Source of the DNA: Aquimonas voraii
GTDB lineage: Bacteria; Pseudomonadota; Gammaproteobacteria; Xanthomonadales; Xanthomonadaceae
Length of the DNA: 64,000 nt
Direction: 5' to 3'
NCBI RefSeq assembly: GCF_900101825.1
Contig: NZ_FNAG01000001.1
Span: 248,001-312,000 of the forward strand
Shown here: piece by piece, positions 16,252-26,321 of the stretch
How positions within the stretch are numbered: position 1 is the stretch's first letter
Layout of the letters: each line of letters opens with the position of its first letter
Program-made: the position numbers and the translations under genes
The notes under the pieces: generated by a model
Databases searched by the model: none
What the model was told of the DNA's origin: nothing
What the model saw: only the letters and a program-made list of their open reading frames with translations

Positions 16252-17924
16252 GCCTTGCCCCTGCCAAGGATGTCCGCGGCCCAGCGCGCCAGCGCTTCGC
16301 GGCCGATCTTTGCATTGTGCCGGATGTCGACCGGAAAGCCCGCGTGGAACAGCACGCGGTGGATGCCGCGGGTGTGCGCGTGCTGGCCACCGAGGTTCAG
16401 CAGCTCAGCCTCGATGGCCGAAGCTTCCCGCTTGACCCCTGCTTTCAGTTCGACACACAGCACCGGCGTCTGCGCACCCAAGGCGCCCACGCCGACCAAG
16501 GCCGTGCGCCGCACATCGGCATGGGTGTTGAACACGGGTTCGACCTGCTCGGTGTAGAGCGGGCCGCTCGCGGTTTCGACGCGCTGGCTCTTGCGGCCGC
16601 AGAACCACAGCCGGCCGGCTTCGTCGAACCAGCCGAGATCGCCCATGCGATGCACGATGCGCTCGCTGCCGTCGGGCAGCCGCTCGCGGATCTTCGCGAG
16701 CCGCGTGGCCGCCTCGCGCTCGAAGTAGGCGTCAGTCGCGCTGGGGCCAGCCACGGTGATTTCGCCAACCGTGCCCTGTGCCAGCTCCTGCACCCCGCTC
16801 CAGTCGGCGATGGCTTCATCGGTGATTGCGATGATGCGCACCGTATTGGCGGCCACCGGACGGCCCACACAGGTGCCGGCACCGGCCTCGGTGGCGGCGC
16901 GGGTCTCGGCCAGCTCGCGGCCTTCGATCACCGCCACCGGCAGGCATTCGGTGGCCCCGTAAGGCGTCCAGATCTGCGCATCGGCCGGTAGCATCGCCTG
17001 CATGCGCTGGACCACGGCGAAGGGCACCGGCGCGCCCGCTGAAGTCACGCGCTTCAGCGTCGGCAGGGTGACGCCATGCTGCTCGCCGTAGCGCGAAAGC
17101 GTGTCCAGCAGGGCCGGCGAACCAAACATCTGGCCGACACCGAACTCGCGGATCGCGGCAATGAGCCTTTTCGGATCGGCCTTGGCCGGGCGGGTCGGGT
17201 CCATGTCCGGAATCACGCTGGTCAGGCTGAGTGCCGGGTCGAACAGCGCGAAGGGCGGGAAGGTCGGCAGATCGACACCGCCGGGCTCGATGCCGAAGGC
17301 GCTGCCCAGCAGATCGATCTGGGCCACGAAGTGGCGGTGACGGTAGACCACGCCCTTGGGCACGCCGGTCGATCCGGAGGTGAACAGGATCGCGGCCATT
17401 TCATCGGGTGCGGTGTCCGCGAGCTGCGGCCCGGCGCCGGCGCCCAGCGCTTCGACCTCGGCCAGGCTGTGGCCGCCGAAGGGAAAACGCCGGCCGACGG
17501 TGACGATGTGCCGCACATGGCCGCGACCCCAGCCCAGCAGCACGCGCGCCAGCTGCGCGAGCGGAATGCCGATGAAACCGGCGGGGGCGGCTTCGCCCAG
17601 GCATTGCTTGAGTGCGCGCTTGTCGATGCCGGGGTCGATCAGCACCGGCACCGCGCCCGACTTGAACAGGGCGAACATCAGCAGGAAGAGTTCGGGCGAG
17701 GGCCGCACCATCAGGGCCGTGCGCACCCCGCGGCCGATGCCTATCTTGGACAGCCCTGCCGCGATTGCATCGCTGCGGCGATCGAGCTCGGCATAGTTCA
17801 AGGTGAGGCCATACTCGGCGCTGCCGTCCGCGCGTCGGCCGGAGGGGCAGCGGATCGCGATCTGGTCCGGGCGCTCAAGCGCCAGCCGCGGCAGGCTCGC
17901 GGCGATATTGCAGGAGGAGGTCAT
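16248..17924 (-). CDS. oleC: olefin beta-lactone synthetase OleC (AMP-binding superfamily)
   Basis: A 558-residue member of the acyl-CoA synthetase/adenylate-forming family. The phosphate-binding loop [11 protein letters not shown] lies near residues 180-190. The adenine-region motif [11 protein letters not shown] and the downstream [19 protein letters not shown] hinge region are readable. OleC adenylates the beta-hydroxyacid from OleD and closes it to a beta-lactone, which OleB then decarboxylates to an alkene. The CGRK / C-terminal lysine region ([10 protein letters not shown]) is intact. It heads an operon with oleD and lysR. Older annotations call such proteins peptide synthases. The OleC assignment rests on sequence resemblance plus the adjacent oleD. 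Confidence 0.87.
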   Translation of the reverse strand: MTSSCNIAASLPRLALERPDQIAIRCPSGRRADGSAEYGLTLNYAELDRRSDAIAAGLSKIGIGRGVRTALMVRPSPELFLLMFALFKSGAVPVLIDPGIDKRALKQCLGEAAPAGFIGIPLAQLARVLLGWGRGHVRHIVTVGRRFPFGGHSLAEVEALGAGAGPQLADTAPDEMAAILFTSGSTGVPKGVVYRHRHFVAQIDLLGSAFGIEPGGVDLPTFPPFALFDPALSLTSVIPDMDPTRPAKADPKRLIAAIREFGVGQMFGSPALLDTLSRYGEQHGVTLPTLKRVTSAGAPVPFAVVQRMQAMLPADAQIWTPYGATECLPVAVIEGRELAETRAATEAGAGTCVGRPVAANTVRIIAITDEAIADWSGVQELAQGTVGEITVAGPSATDAYFEREAATRLAKIRERLPDGSERIVHRMGDLGWFDEAGRLWFCGRKSQRVETASGPLYTEQVEPVFNTHADVRRTALVGVGALGAQTPVLCVELKAGVKREASAIEAELLNLGGQHAHTRGIHRVLFHAGFPVDIRHNAKIGREALARWAADILGRGKA

Positions 17925-18178
17925 GCCGGGGATTCTAGCCGCTGGGCATTGCAGAGCTGCGCCTGATCGATCCGGTGTCCTGCGTGCTCACCCTGCACCG
18001 GCGTGAGCGCGAGCAGTTTCCGGCCGCCGGCATCCGCGTGAGTCAGGCACGCTTGGCGGTGCAGTCGGTGCCGGGACTGGTGCTGGCGCTGGACTTCCTG
18101 CTTCGATTCGCAGCGCTGAAATCGCGGAAGAAGCCGCGGCCTACGAGGCCTTCATGGCCTGAGCGCGGTGTCGGCGCT
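17925..18178. other. gap between oleC and the TonB receptor gene
   Basis: About 250 bases carrying the oleC upstream region and the 3' flank of the receptor gene. A plus-strand frame from 17975 runs antisense through the receptor and looks like a compositional shadow. No terminator or promoter was recognised with confidence. Confidence 0.4.
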
Positions 18179-20200
18179 TCAGCCCCGCCACTCCAGCCCA
18201 AGCACGTAACTGCGCGGCGCGCCGGGAAAGTAGCGGCGCTCGCCGAAGCCGAAGTCGGCGCGTTCGGCGTAGCGGATATCGCCGAGGTTGCGGATCGCTG
18301 CACTGACCCGCCAGCGCTCGCGGAGCGCGCGCGACCAGCGCAGATGGACGAGGTCGTGGCCGGCGTGCCAGAAGGTGTTGCCGGCATCGGCGAAGTAGCC
18401 GCCCTGGTGCTGCCATTCCAGCTCGAAATCGCCAAGGCCATCGAAGGCACGGCGCAGGCGCAGGCCGCCCAGCCATTCGGGCGCGGTATCGACGCGGTTG
18501 CCGAAGCGGATCCGCTCGCCGCCGCCCAGCGCGCGTTCGAAGCGGTAGGTCTGCTCGGACCAAGCGAGATTGGCATCCAGCTGAACGGCCAGCGGCAGGG
18601 TCAGCGCCAGCTCCAGCTCGACGCCGACGTGCCGGCTGCGACCGTCGCCGACGTTGAAGCCGGCGGCATCGCGGAAAATGCTGCCGCGCTTGTCCATGGC
18701 ATAGACGACCGCCTCGACGCGGCCGTGGGGCAGGGGCAGGCCACCGCCGAGCTCCAGCGATTCCGCGCGCTCGGGCCCGAGCTCCGCCACCGACTGTCCG
18801 CGCTGCAGGCGGTACAGCTCACCCACCTGCGGTGCGCGGAAGGCGCTGGCCGCGCGCAGGAACAGGCGGCGCCCGTCCTCGTCGACCCGCAGCAGGCCGA
18901 GGTTGGCGGTGGGGCGGGTGTAGCGGTCGCTGCGGTCTTCCGGGCGCTGGTAGAGGCAGCCGCCGAATCCGCAGGCGCTGCCGTCCTCGGCGAGGTTGCC
19001 GGCGTCCATGCGGTTGTCGTAGCGGTAGCCGATCGACTCGATGCGCGCGCCGCTCTGCAGGCTCCACAGGGCGCCGAGCGGCGCATCCCACTGGACGAAG
19101 GCCGCGGCGCTGTCCGAGTGCACGCGGTAGTCGTAGTGGCGGCCGGCGGGGCGAATCGCGTTCTGTGCGGCCGTGCCGGTGCTCAGCGGCTGCGCCTGTC
19201 GCTGCAGCAGATCGCCCTGGGCGAATTCGAGGTCGACGCCGCTGCGCAGTGCGCCGCCCAGCGCGGCCACGCCCAGCTGCAGGCCGAGGCTGTCGCTGCC
19301 GTTGTCTTCGATCGGCTTGCCGAGCAGGAAGTGCTGGATGAACTCGCCGCGATCGCTGCGCGCATACGGCGTCAGCGAGAGATCGAGCGCGTCGAGCGCG
19401 AACTGCCAGCGCCCGGACAGCCGCGCGGACTGCGCCTTGCGATAGGCCTCGGGATTGGGGTTCAGGCGCCGGCGCGCATCGGCAAAGGCCCGGTCGCCGG
19501 TGATGTAGCCGGCGGTGTCCTGGTCCAGCGCCTGCGCCGAGAACAGGAACTCGGGCGCGCCCGGCGCCTGCGGCAGCGCGAACTGCGCAAGGACTCGCTG
19601 CTGGGTGTAGCCCTCGTCCGCGCGGAAGCTGCCGCTGTCGGTGGCTGACACATCAATGCGGAGGGGCCGCGCCGCACTGTCGCCGGGCAGGCCGGCGATC
19701 AGCTGTGCGTAGTCGAAGCTGCCGGCGCGCAGGGCCACGCGCGCTGGCGCGCCGAGGCGCGGCGCACGCAGCTCGATCACGCCGTGCAGGGCATTGCTGC
19801 CGTGCACCGCCGTGCCCGGGCCGCGCAGCACTTCTACGGCGCCGGACAGCTCGATCGGCAGCTCCAGGAGCTGGTTGACGTTGCAGAAGCCTGCCGGGCG
19901 GATCGGGATGCCCTGTTCCAGCACGAGGAAGGCGCCGCAGGCGCCGGTGCCGGCCAGCACCGGCGAGCGGATGGCCAGCAGCTGCTCCTGACCGCTGCCG
20001 CGGCTGGCCCAGGCGCCGGGCACGCGGGCAAAGGCTTCCTGCGCATGCTGGGGCGCGATGCGATCCAGCGTGTCGGCATCGAGGCGCGAAGCCGAGACGG
20101 TTTCAGCGGCCGCCGAGCGCGGTGCGCGGGCGGTGACGTGGATGGCATCGAGCGCGGCCGGGTCTTGCGCGGCCAGCAGCAGGGGCAGGGCGATCAGCAC
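18179..20200 (-). CDS. TonB-dependent outer-membrane receptor
   Basis: About 673 residues. A plug domain (about 20-135) contains the typical VEVLRGPGTAVHGSNALHGVIEL segment, followed by a beta-barrel of alternating strands ending in SYVLGLEWRG. It should import a scarce ligand across the outer membrane with TonB-ExbBD energy. A TonB-box-like AIHVTA lies near the mature N-terminus. The start is uncertain: the open frame extends far upstream through the SGNH gene, but the hydrophobic leader begins at GTG 20200, 34 bases after the SGNH stop. That leader is short for a signal peptide and lacks basic residues. The ligand is unknown, and no transport partners are adjacent. Confidence 0.82.
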   Translation of the reverse strand: MLIALPLLLAAQDPAALDAIHVTARAPRSAAAETVSASRLDADTLDRIAPQHAQEAFARVPGAWASRGSGQEQLLAIRSPVLAGTGACGAFLVLEQGIPIRPAGFCNVNQLLELPIELSGAVEVLRGPGTAVHGSNALHGVIELRAPRLGAPARVALRAGSFDYAQLIAGLPGDSAARPLRIDVSATDSGSFRADEGYTQQRVLAQFALPQAPGAPEFLFSAQALDQDTAGYITGDRAFADARRRLNPNPEAYRKAQSARLSGRWQFALDALDLSLTPYARSDRGEFIQHFLLGKPIEDNGSDSLGLQLGVAALGGALRSGVDLEFAQGDLLQRQAQPLSTGTAAQNAIRPAGRHYDYRVHSDSAAAFVQWDAPLGALWSLQSGARIESIGYRYDNRMDAGNLAEDGSACGFGGCLYQRPEDRSDRYTRPTANLGLLRVDEDGRRLFLRAASAFRAPQVGELYRLQRGQSVAELGPERAESLELGGGLPLPHGRVEAVVYAMDKRGSIFRDAAGFNVGDGRSRHVGVELELALTLPLAVQLDANLAWSEQTYRFERALGGGERIRFGNRVDTAPEWLGGLRLRRAFDGLGDFELEWQHQGGYFADAGNTFWHAGHDLVHLRWSRALRERWRVSAAIRNLGDIRYAERADFGFGERRYFPGAPRSYVLGLEWRG

Positions 20201-20234
20201 GGGCGTGTTCGCAGGTCTGGACAGGGCGCGCAGC

Positions 20235-20981
20235 CTAGCCGCAGCGAGGTGGTGGCCACGGCAAGGACTGCAGCTGGGCGTGCACTTCCTCGGCCCAGCG
20301 CGAATGGCCGAGTTCGGAGGGATGGAAGCCATCGCTGGCGAACAGCTCGGGCGCGGGCTGCACGCGCACCGGCGAATGCAGGGCCTCGTGCCTTCGCGCC
20401 GCGGCGACGCCGAGCGCTTCGAGCCTGCGGCTGCGTCCACCCAGCCAGGCGCGCAGCGGCTGCGGCAGCAGTGGGAACGCCTGCATCGGCGGGATGCCGA
20501 GTAGCACGATCTGCGCCTGTGGAGAGTGCGCGCGCAGATCTGCCAGCAGGGCGTCGATCGACTTTGCAAAGCCGCGTCCGCGCGTCAGCCCGGTGACGTC
20601 GTTGACGCCGACCGAGACCAAGATCAGGTCGAAGGCGTTGGGCTCGATCTTCGGCAGCAGGCGCTGGCGCAGGCTGCCTGCGGTGGCGCCGTTCTTTGCG
20701 AGGATGCGCCAGTCCACGCGCAGGCCCTGAGCCTCCGCGATCCGTTCCGCCAAGCGCACCGGCAGCGTGTCCACGATCCGCGCGATGCCCACGCCTTCGA
20801 AAGGCGAATCGCCCAGCGCGAGCAGGCGCAGGCGCGGTGCATCCGCAGCACCCGCAGAGCCCTCGCGCCTACCCTCGGCCGCGGTCGCGCGCGGCGCCGA
20901 GCGCTTCAGCCGCAGCGCCTGCGGCAGCATCAGCGGCAGGACCGTCCAGAACAGGGCGCTGCGCGCGAACAGGCGATACAT
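20235..20981 (-). CDS. SGNH/GDSL-family hydrolase, membrane-anchored
   Basis: A 248-residue esterase-like protein. A hydrophobic N-terminal segment (about 8-22) probably anchors or exports it. SGNH blocks are complete: Ser59 in ALGDSPFEG, Gly98 in KNGATAG, Asn127 in SVGVNDV, and Asp217/His220 in ASDGFHPS. These form the oxyanion hole and Ser-His-Asp triad of GDSL esterases and lysophospholipases. It starts seven bases after the xthA stop and precedes the TonB receptor by 34 bases, so the three are likely one transcript. The substrate is unknown. Confidence 0.87.
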   Translation of the reverse strand: MYRLFARSALFWTVLPLMLPQALRLKRSAPRATAAEGRREGSAGAADAPRLRLLALGDSPFEGVGIARIVDTLPVRLAERIAEAQGLRVDWRILAKNGATAGSLRQRLLPKIEPNAFDLILVSVGVNDVTGLTRGRGFAKSIDALLADLRAHSPQAQIVLLGIPPMQAFPLLPQPLRAWLGGRSRRLEALGVAAARRHEALHSPVRVQPAPELFASDGFHPSELGHSRWAEEVHAQLQSLPWPPPRCG

Positions 20982-20988
20982 GGCCGGA

Positions 20989-21753
20989 TCAGTCGAGGTC
21001 GATGATCACCGGCGCATGGTCGGAGGGCCGTTCCCAGGTGCGCGGCTCGCGGTCGATGACCGAGGCCTTGCAGCGGGCCTTGAGCGCTTCTGAAACCAGG
21101 ATCAGATCGATGCGCAGGCCGAGATTGCGGCGGAAACCGGCGGCGCGGTAATCCCACCAGCTGAACTGGCCGGCCTCCTCCGAATGCAGGCGGAAGCTGT
21201 CGTGCAGACCCAGCCCGCACAGCCGCTGCAGCGCCTCGCGCTCTGGCGTGGAGCAGAGGATCTGCTCATGCCAGGCGGCCGGGTCGTGCACGTCGCGGTC
21301 GTCCGGCGCGATGTTGAAGTCGCCGAGCACGATGAGGTTCGGATACCGCGCGATCTCCTGTGCCACCCAGTCATGCACGGCGGCCAGCCAGCGCAGCTTG
21401 TAGTCGTATTTCTCGTCGCCCACGGCCTTGCCGTTGACCACATAGAGATCGATCACGCGCAGCTCGCCGAAGCTCGCGGCGATGACGCGTTTCTGCTCGT
21501 CCTCGAAGCCGGGGATGCCGACCTGCACCTCGCTCGCCGGCGTTTTCGACAGCAGCGCCACGCCGTTGTAGGTCTTCTGCCCGGCGAACACGCTGCGATA
21601 GCCGAGCGCGGCCAGCTCGGAGTCCGGAAACTTCGGATCCTCAAGCTTGGTTTCCTGCAGACCGACGATGTCGGGCTGAGCCGACTTCAGCCAGTCCGAC
21701 AGATGCGGCAGGCGTACGTTGAGCGAATTGACGTTCCAGCTGGCGATGCGCAT
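20989..21753 (-). CDS. xthA: exodeoxyribonuclease III (AP endonuclease)
   Basis: A 254-residue EEP-fold DNA repair nuclease that cuts at abasic sites and trims 3' ends. The signature opening MRIASWNVNSLNVRL carries the Asn7 metal-site residue. E34 is in GLQETKLED. GDFNIAPDDRDVHDP holds the catalytic Asp/Asn. WWDYRAAGFRRNLGLRID and the terminal SDHAP (His246) complete the site. Length and motifs fit the XthA/ExoA branch. A -10-like TATAGT lies on the minus strand at 21833-21838, about 80 bases upstream. GGGAATC-type short repeats sit directly before the start codon. Confidence 0.95.
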   Translation of the reverse strand: MRIASWNVNSLNVRLPHLSDWLKSAQPDIVGLQETKLEDPKFPDSELAALGYRSVFAGQKTYNGVALLSKTPASEVQVGIPGFEDEQKRVIAASFGELRVIDLYVVNGKAVGDEKYDYKLRWLAAVHDWVAQEIARYPNLIVLGDFNIAPDDRDVHDPAAWHEQILCSTPEREALQRLCGLGLHDSFRLHSEEAGQFSWWDYRAAGFRRNLGLRIDLILVSEALKARCKASVIDREPRTWERPSDHAPVIIDLD

Positions 21754-21762
21754 TTGAAGGCC

Positions 21763-21791
21763 GGGAATGGGGAATCGGGAATGGAGAATCG
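21763..21791. repeat. degenerate GGGAAT(C/G) heptamer repeats
   Basis: Four to five units of a GGGAATC-like heptamer (GGGAATG, GGGAATC, GGGAATG, GAGAATC) directly upstream of xthA. It is the same family as the arrays at 22046-22083 and 26222-26303. Confidence 0.7.
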
Positions 21792-22045
21792 TGGGCTGCG
21801 CTTCAGGATGCGACGAGCCCTTGCGGGAGCGGGACTATAGCCTTTGCGCGCCGGGCATCGGCAGCTTCGTGATCAGGCAGGTCGGGCCAAGCGCTGCGAG
21901 CCCGAAACCGCTCCCCCAATACGGGTCGCGGGCATCAATGCCGTTGCGTTCACGTCCGTTGCCCGTGTTGGGCCAGCCGTGTTGGGCCGTGCTGCGCTTG
22001 TGGCCCAAGCTGCGGTAACCCCGTCAGGCCGAAGCCTGCGAGCGG

Positions 22046-22083
22046 CGATTCCCGATTCCCGATTCCCGATTCCGCATTCCCGG
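22046..22083. repeat. CGATTCC heptamer repeats
   Basis: About five tandem copies of CGATTCC (the complement orientation of GGGAATC), the last degenerate, lying eleven bases after the bdhA stop codon on the minus strand. Oriented opposite to the copies at 21763-21791. Confidence 0.75.
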
Positions 22084-22093
22084 CCTCCAGGCT

Positions 22094-22873
22094 TCACCGC
22101 GCCGTCCAGCCCCCATCCAGCGTCAGCGTGGTGCCGGTGATGTTGTCGGCCGCCGGGCTGCACAGGAACACCGCCGCACCGCCGATGTCCTCGGGGCGGG
22201 TGAAACGCAGGCTGGGCTGCTTCTCGGCGAGCAGGGCGCGTTCCGCGGCGGCGTTGTCCAGACCTTCGCGTTCGGCGCGGGCGTCGATCTGCTTCTGCAC
22301 CAGCGGGGTCAGCACCCAGCCGGGGCAGATCGCGTTGCAGGTGATGTTGGCCTCGGCATTTTCCAGCGCGGTCACCTTGGTCAGCCCGACGATGCCGTGC
22401 TTGGCGGCGACATAGGCCGACTTCTCCACCGAGGCCACCAGCCCGTGCACCGAGGCGATGTTGATGATCCGGCCATAGCCGCGCGCCTGCATGCCGGGCA
22501 GGGCACAGCGCAGGGCGTGGAAAGTCGCTGAGAGGTTGATCGCGAGGATCGCGTCCCAGCGCTCAGCGGGGAAGTCCTCGATGCGCGCGGTGTGCTGGAT
22601 GCCGGCGTTGTTGACCAGGATGTCAATGCGCCCGAAGCGCGCCTCGGTGGCGCGTACCAAGGCCTCGACGCCTTCGGCCTTCGCCAGGTCGGCGCCGTGG
22701 AAGTCGACCTCGACCCCGTGGGCTGCGACCCTGGCGCGCGCAGCCTCGATCTGCTCCGGTGTGCCGAGTCCGTTCAACATGATCCGGCAGCCTGCCTGGG
22801 CCAGCGCTTCGGCCACGGCCAAGCCGATGCCGCTGGTGGAGCCGGTGACGAGTGCGATGCGGGGCTGATTCAT
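22094..22873 (-). CDS. bdhA: 3-hydroxybutyrate dehydrogenase (SDR family)
   Basis: A 259-residue classical SDR that interconverts 3-hydroxybutyrate and acetoacetate with NAD, in ketone-body or polyhydroxybutyrate turnover. The nucleotide motif is TGSTSGIG (10-17). The catalytic residues are S141, Y154 and K158 (ASVHG, YVAAKHG). NNAGIQHTARIEDFP and the C-terminal TLDGGWTAR are characteristic of bacterial D-3-hydroxybutyrate dehydrogenases. ATG 22873 is preceded by AAGGA eight bases away; the longer frame to 23104 is not supported. It is divergent from the S9 peptidase gene. No other PHB genes are nearby. Confidence 0.93.
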   Translation of the reverse strand: MNQPRIALVTGSTSGIGLAVAEALAQAGCRIMLNGLGTPEQIEAARARVAAHGVEVDFHGADLAKAEGVEALVRATEARFGRIDILVNNAGIQHTARIEDFPAERWDAILAINLSATFHALRCALPGMQARGYGRIINIASVHGLVASVEKSAYVAAKHGIVGLTKVTALENAEANITCNAICPGWVLTPLVQKQIDARAEREGLDNAAAERALLAEKQPSLRFTRPEDIGGAAVFLCSPAADNITGTTLTLDGGWTAR

Positions 22874-23308
22874 GGCGCCGTCCTTCAACAGCTGGGGAGG
22901 AGGTGCGAGTCTGGCAGCCGACTCGGATCGCTGCCATCGTGCTTTGGACCAGACATGCGTTCCGGCACACAGCAACGAGCCAGGCCTTGGGGCGGGTATC
23001 TCGATGTCGACCGGTGCGCGACGGTAGCGGTAAGCGGCAAGGCCGATGACCTCGCCTTTGTCGCCCCTCGCCGTGCAGCGAGCGACCCAACGCAGCGAAG
23101 GCATCGCGGCGAAGCAGCCGATCGAGCGCGCAAATGCGTCGGAGGCGCGGCCTCAGATCAGGGCCGGAGTGGATCTGATAGGCGTAGCCAGAACTGTCTT
23201 TTCAAAGCCCTGTTTTGCTGGCAACCTGCGCCCGCTCCCTCGCGGCGTCCGCCCGCGGCGGAGCGTGGGCCTGTGTCCGCTGTGCCTACTTCCATAGAGA
23301 TTTCTTCC
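22874..23308. other. divergent intergenic region, bdhA / S9 peptidase
   Basis: 435 bases that should contain the promoters of both divergent genes. Open frames across it are extensions of the flanking genes with no family resemblance. No specific operator, riboswitch or repeat was recognised. Confidence 0.5.
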
Positions 23309-25309
23309 ATGTTGAATTTACTGGTGCGCGCACTTGCTGGCGCGCTGCTGTTGCCGGCCTCGATGCTGGCCGACGCCCCCGCCTTCGCGGCCACCGTGAC
23401 GCCGCCGCCGGTCGAGCACTTCGTCGAGCGCGACGCCTTCCTCGATATCAAGATATCGCCCGACGGCAAGCACCTGGCCGCCAACATGCCGGTTGAGCGC
23501 GGCACCGCGCTGTTCGTGCTGGACACTGAAACGCTGGCCAAGCGCGGCGACTTCTACGCCGGGCGCGATATCGAGGTTGCCGACTTCTGGTGGTCCAGCA
23601 ACGAGCGGTTGCTGATTTCTCCTGCGCAGCGCTTCCTTGGTGATGAGGCGCCCACGTATACCGGTGAAATCTTTGCGGTCAACGCGGATGGGACCCAGCC
23701 GACGGCGCTGGTTGGCTATCGTGCCGATGACGGTCGTCGGCACACGCGCATAAAGGCCCGTGAGAGTGAGCGGGTGTGGGCCTCACCCATCGATCTGCTG
23801 CCCGGTGCTGATCGACATGCGCTGATCCAGATTGAGCCCTGGTCGAGCCGCACCAGCAACTTTGCCAGCATCGAGCGGCTGGAAACCCAGACGGGCCGTC
23901 GCACGCGTGTGGCGATGTCCCCGGTGACGCGCGCGCAGTTCCTGACCGATGCGGCTGGCAATCTCCGTTTTGCCCAAGGGCTCACTTCCGAGAACGACCT
24001 TGAGCTCTATCACCTGTCGCCCGGCAGCGAGAGCTGGGAGCTCATCAGTTCGCAGGCCCGTGCCGGTCAGCAGGCCTTCGCGTTGGGCTTCAGCAGTGAC
24101 GGCGCAGTGGCCTACCTGCAGGTCTCGCGTGCCGAAGGACCGGATGCGATCGAGCGTCTCGATCTGGCGACCGGCGAGCGTACCGAGGTCTATCGCCATG
24201 CGCGTCGGGATCCTGCAGGCGCGATCTACAGCCTCGACGGCAATGCCGTGCTCGGCGTGTTCGTGCGCGATCCGCAGGTGAGCATGCATTTCTTCGAGCC
24301 TGAGCATCCCGAGGCCAAGCTGAGACAGAGCCTGGCCGCGGCGTTCAAGGGGCATGACGTGTTCATCACCTCGGCGACCGAGGACGGCCGCAAGGCCATC
24401 CTGTATGTCTACAGCGACCGCAACCCCGGTGAGTACTTCCTCTTCGATCGCCAGACCAAGCACGCGCGCCATATCGGCAGCCGCGGGCGCGCGCTGGTGC
24501 CAGAGCAGATGGGGGAAACCCGGCTCGTCCAGATCCAGGCGCGTGACGGACTGCTGCTGGATGCGCTGCTGACCCTGCCGCCCGGCGCCGAGCCGCGCGA
24601 TCTGCCGCTCGTCGTACATCCGCACGGCGGGCCTTTCGATATCCAGGACCAGTGGGGCTTCGATCCGCGCGTGCAGCTGCTGGCGACGCGTGGTCTGGCG
24701 GTGCTGCAGGTCAACTTCCGTGGTTCGGGGGGCTATGGGCGAACCTTCGTCGAGGCGGGCTACAAGCAGTGGGGACGGTCCATGCAGGACGACCTGACCG
24801 ATGCCACCCGCTGGGTCATCGAGCAGGGCATCGCCGACGCCCGTCGCATCTGCCTGTTCGGTGCCAGCTATGGCGGGTATGCCAGTTTGATGGGCGTGGC
24901 CAAGGAGCCTGATCTGTATGCCTGCGCCGTGGGCGATGTCGGCGTCTACGACCTGGAGTCCTGGGCACGTCGTGTCGACTTCCAGAAGCTGCGCTGGGGC
25001 AAGAACTACCTGCAGGATGCCGTGGGCAGCGAGGGCCTGCGCGAGGTCTCGCCGGTCCATCTGGCCTCGCATATCAAGGTGCCGGTGTTCCTGGCCGCCG
25101 GCGAGAACGATCGCCGCGCCCCGGTGCAGCAGACCGAAATGATGGAAGCCGCGCTCAAGCGCGCCGGCGTGCCGGTGCAGACCCTGTACTTCCGCGGTGA
25201 AGGCCACGGCTACTACTCGACGGACAACAAGCTCAAGTTCTACGGCGAGCTGCTCGCCTTCCTTGATCGCCACATCGGCAGCGGCTGGCAGGCGCCTGCT
25301 GTGCCCTGA
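23309..25309 (+). CDS. secreted S9-family prolyl oligopeptidase/dipeptidyl peptidase
   Basis: A 666-residue serine peptidase. The signal peptide (about 1-28, [24 protein letters not shown]) predicts export. A beta-propeller region (about 40-400) gates a C-terminal alpha/beta-hydrolase domain. The catalytic triad is S520 (GASYGGYAS), D601 (AGENDRRAP) and H633 (GEGHGYY). The [17 protein letters not shown] and [10 protein letters not shown] segments are typical of S9C-type acylaminoacyl/dipeptidyl peptidases. ATG 23309 is chosen for the signal peptide. The upstream open frame (to 22592) overlaps bdhA in antisense and is not credible. A strong hairpin follows the gene at 25333-25367. The natural substrate is probably short peptides; specificity is not readable. 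Confidence 0.92.
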   Translation: MLNLLVRALAGALLLPASMLADAPAFAATVTPPPVEHFVERDAFLDIKISPDGKHLAANMPVERGTALFVLDTETLAKRGDFYAGRDIEVADFWWSSNERLLISPAQRFLGDEAPTYTGEIFAVNADGTQPTALVGYRADDGRRHTRIKARESERVWASPIDLLPGADRHALIQIEPWSSRTSNFASIERLETQTGRRTRVAMSPVTRAQFLTDAAGNLRFAQGLTSENDLELYHLSPGSESWELISSQARAGQQAFALGFSSDGAVAYLQVSRAEGPDAIERLDLATGERTEVYRHARRDPAGAIYSLDGNAVLGVFVRDPQVSMHFFEPEHPEAKLRQSLAAAFKGHDVFITSATEDGRKAILYVYSDRNPGEYFLFDRQTKHARHIGSRGRALVPEQMGETRLVQIQARDGLLLDALLTLPPGAEPRDLPLVVHPHGGPFDIQDQWGFDPRVQLLATRGLAVLQVNFRGSGGYGRTFVEAGYKQWGRSMQDDLTDATRWVIEQGIADARRICLFGASYGGYASLMGVAKEPDLYACAVGDVGVYDLESWARRVDFQKLRWGKNYLQDAVGSEGLREVSPVHLASHIKVPVFLAAGENDRRAPVQQTEMMEAALKRAGVPVQTLYFRGEGHGYYSTDNKLKFYGELLAFLDRHIGSGWQAPAVP

Positions 25310-25332
25310 GATTCAAGCGCAGCTTCGAGCCC

Positions 25333-25367
25333 AGCGGCCCGGCGTGCCTCGCGCACGTCGGGCCGCT
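25333..25367 (+). terminator. strong hairpin after the S9 peptidase gene
   Basis: AGCGGCCC and GGGCCGCT bracket an inner GCGTGC/GCGCAC pairing, 24 bases after the stop. Only ACACTTTG follows, so T-tract support is weak. It may terminate the peptidase transcript upstream of dcd. A -10-like TACACT (25367-25372) overlaps its 3' arm. Confidence 0.5.
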
Positions 25368-25424
25368 ACACTTTGCGCCCTTCGCGCGGGTGTTCGCCCG
25401 CCGCCGTTTCCCCCGGAGCGCCGC

Positions 25425-25991
<567 letters not shown>

Positions 25992-26160
25992 GGGCCCGCG
26001 GGCAGCGGAATGGTTCGGAGGAGCGTCACGCCGAAGCGGCAGGCGGCCGTGCGGTCGGTCGGGCGTGCTGGCGACGCTTGCCCTTCGAAGTGGCACGGAT
26101 TCGAGTCGCCTGCGAGCTGACGGAGGCGGTGACGAGGACCGGGGCAGGCGTGGGGCTCAT

Positions 26161-26178
26161 GGTGGGCCAGGGCCCACC
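26161..26178. repeat. dispersed palindrome GGTGGGCC-A-GGGCCCACC family
   Basis: An 18-base near-perfect palindrome. Variants occur at 39531-39551 and 39820-39838, always intergenic. It looks like a short REP-like element of this genome. Confidence 0.55.
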
Positions 26179-26221
26179 CTATCCGATGGGCTTGACCGCG
26201 AGCCCCGCCTCTCGATGCTTG

Positions 26222-26303
26222 TCCCGAATCCCGAATCCCGAATCCCGAATCCCGAATCCCGAATCCCGAATCCCGAATCCCGAATCCCGAATCCCGAATC
26301 CCG
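26222..26303. repeat. heptanucleotide tandem array (TCCCGAA), 11.7 copies
   Basis: Eleven perfect TCCCGAA units followed by TCCCG, with no interruptions. The unit length of seven is not a multiple of three, and the array sits 18 bases downstream of the cysK stop on the minus strand. It is the same sequence family as the shorter arrays at 21763 and 22046. The perfect array suggests recent expansion by slippage. Confidence 0.95.
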
Positions 26304-26321
26304 CCGCGCCGAAGGCGCGGA

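Larger units (their letters stand above)
21754..22093. other. intergenic region bounded by inverted GGGAATC-type repeats
   Basis: 340 bases between xthA and bdhA with no gene recognised. GGGAATC/GGGAATG units occur at 21763-21791, and their reverse complement (CGATTCC repeats) at 22046-22083. The region is therefore bordered by oppositely oriented copies. It holds the xthA promoter region and the 3' flank of bdhA. Confidence 0.55.
25992..26321. other. intergenic region carrying dispersed and tandem repeats
   Basis: 330 bases between dcd and cysK, without a gene. It contains a palindromic GGTGGGCCAGGGCCCACC (26161-26178), which recurs elsewhere in the window, and a long heptamer array (26222-26303) ending 18 bases before the cysK stop codon. 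Confidence 0.6.

Noticed and set aside
17975-19648. 557-codon plus-strand frame through the TonB receptor gene
   Set aside because: Antisense to an evident TonB-dependent receptor; its product lacks recognisable domains.
25367-25372. TACACT as a -10 promoter element for dcd (and similar at 37778 for purE)
   Set aside because: No -35 hexamer at acceptable spacing, so not listed as separate promoters.
26222-26303. Possible CRISPR array
   Set aside because: Units of seven bases without spacers; a simple tandem repeat and not a CRISPR. No cas genes nearby.
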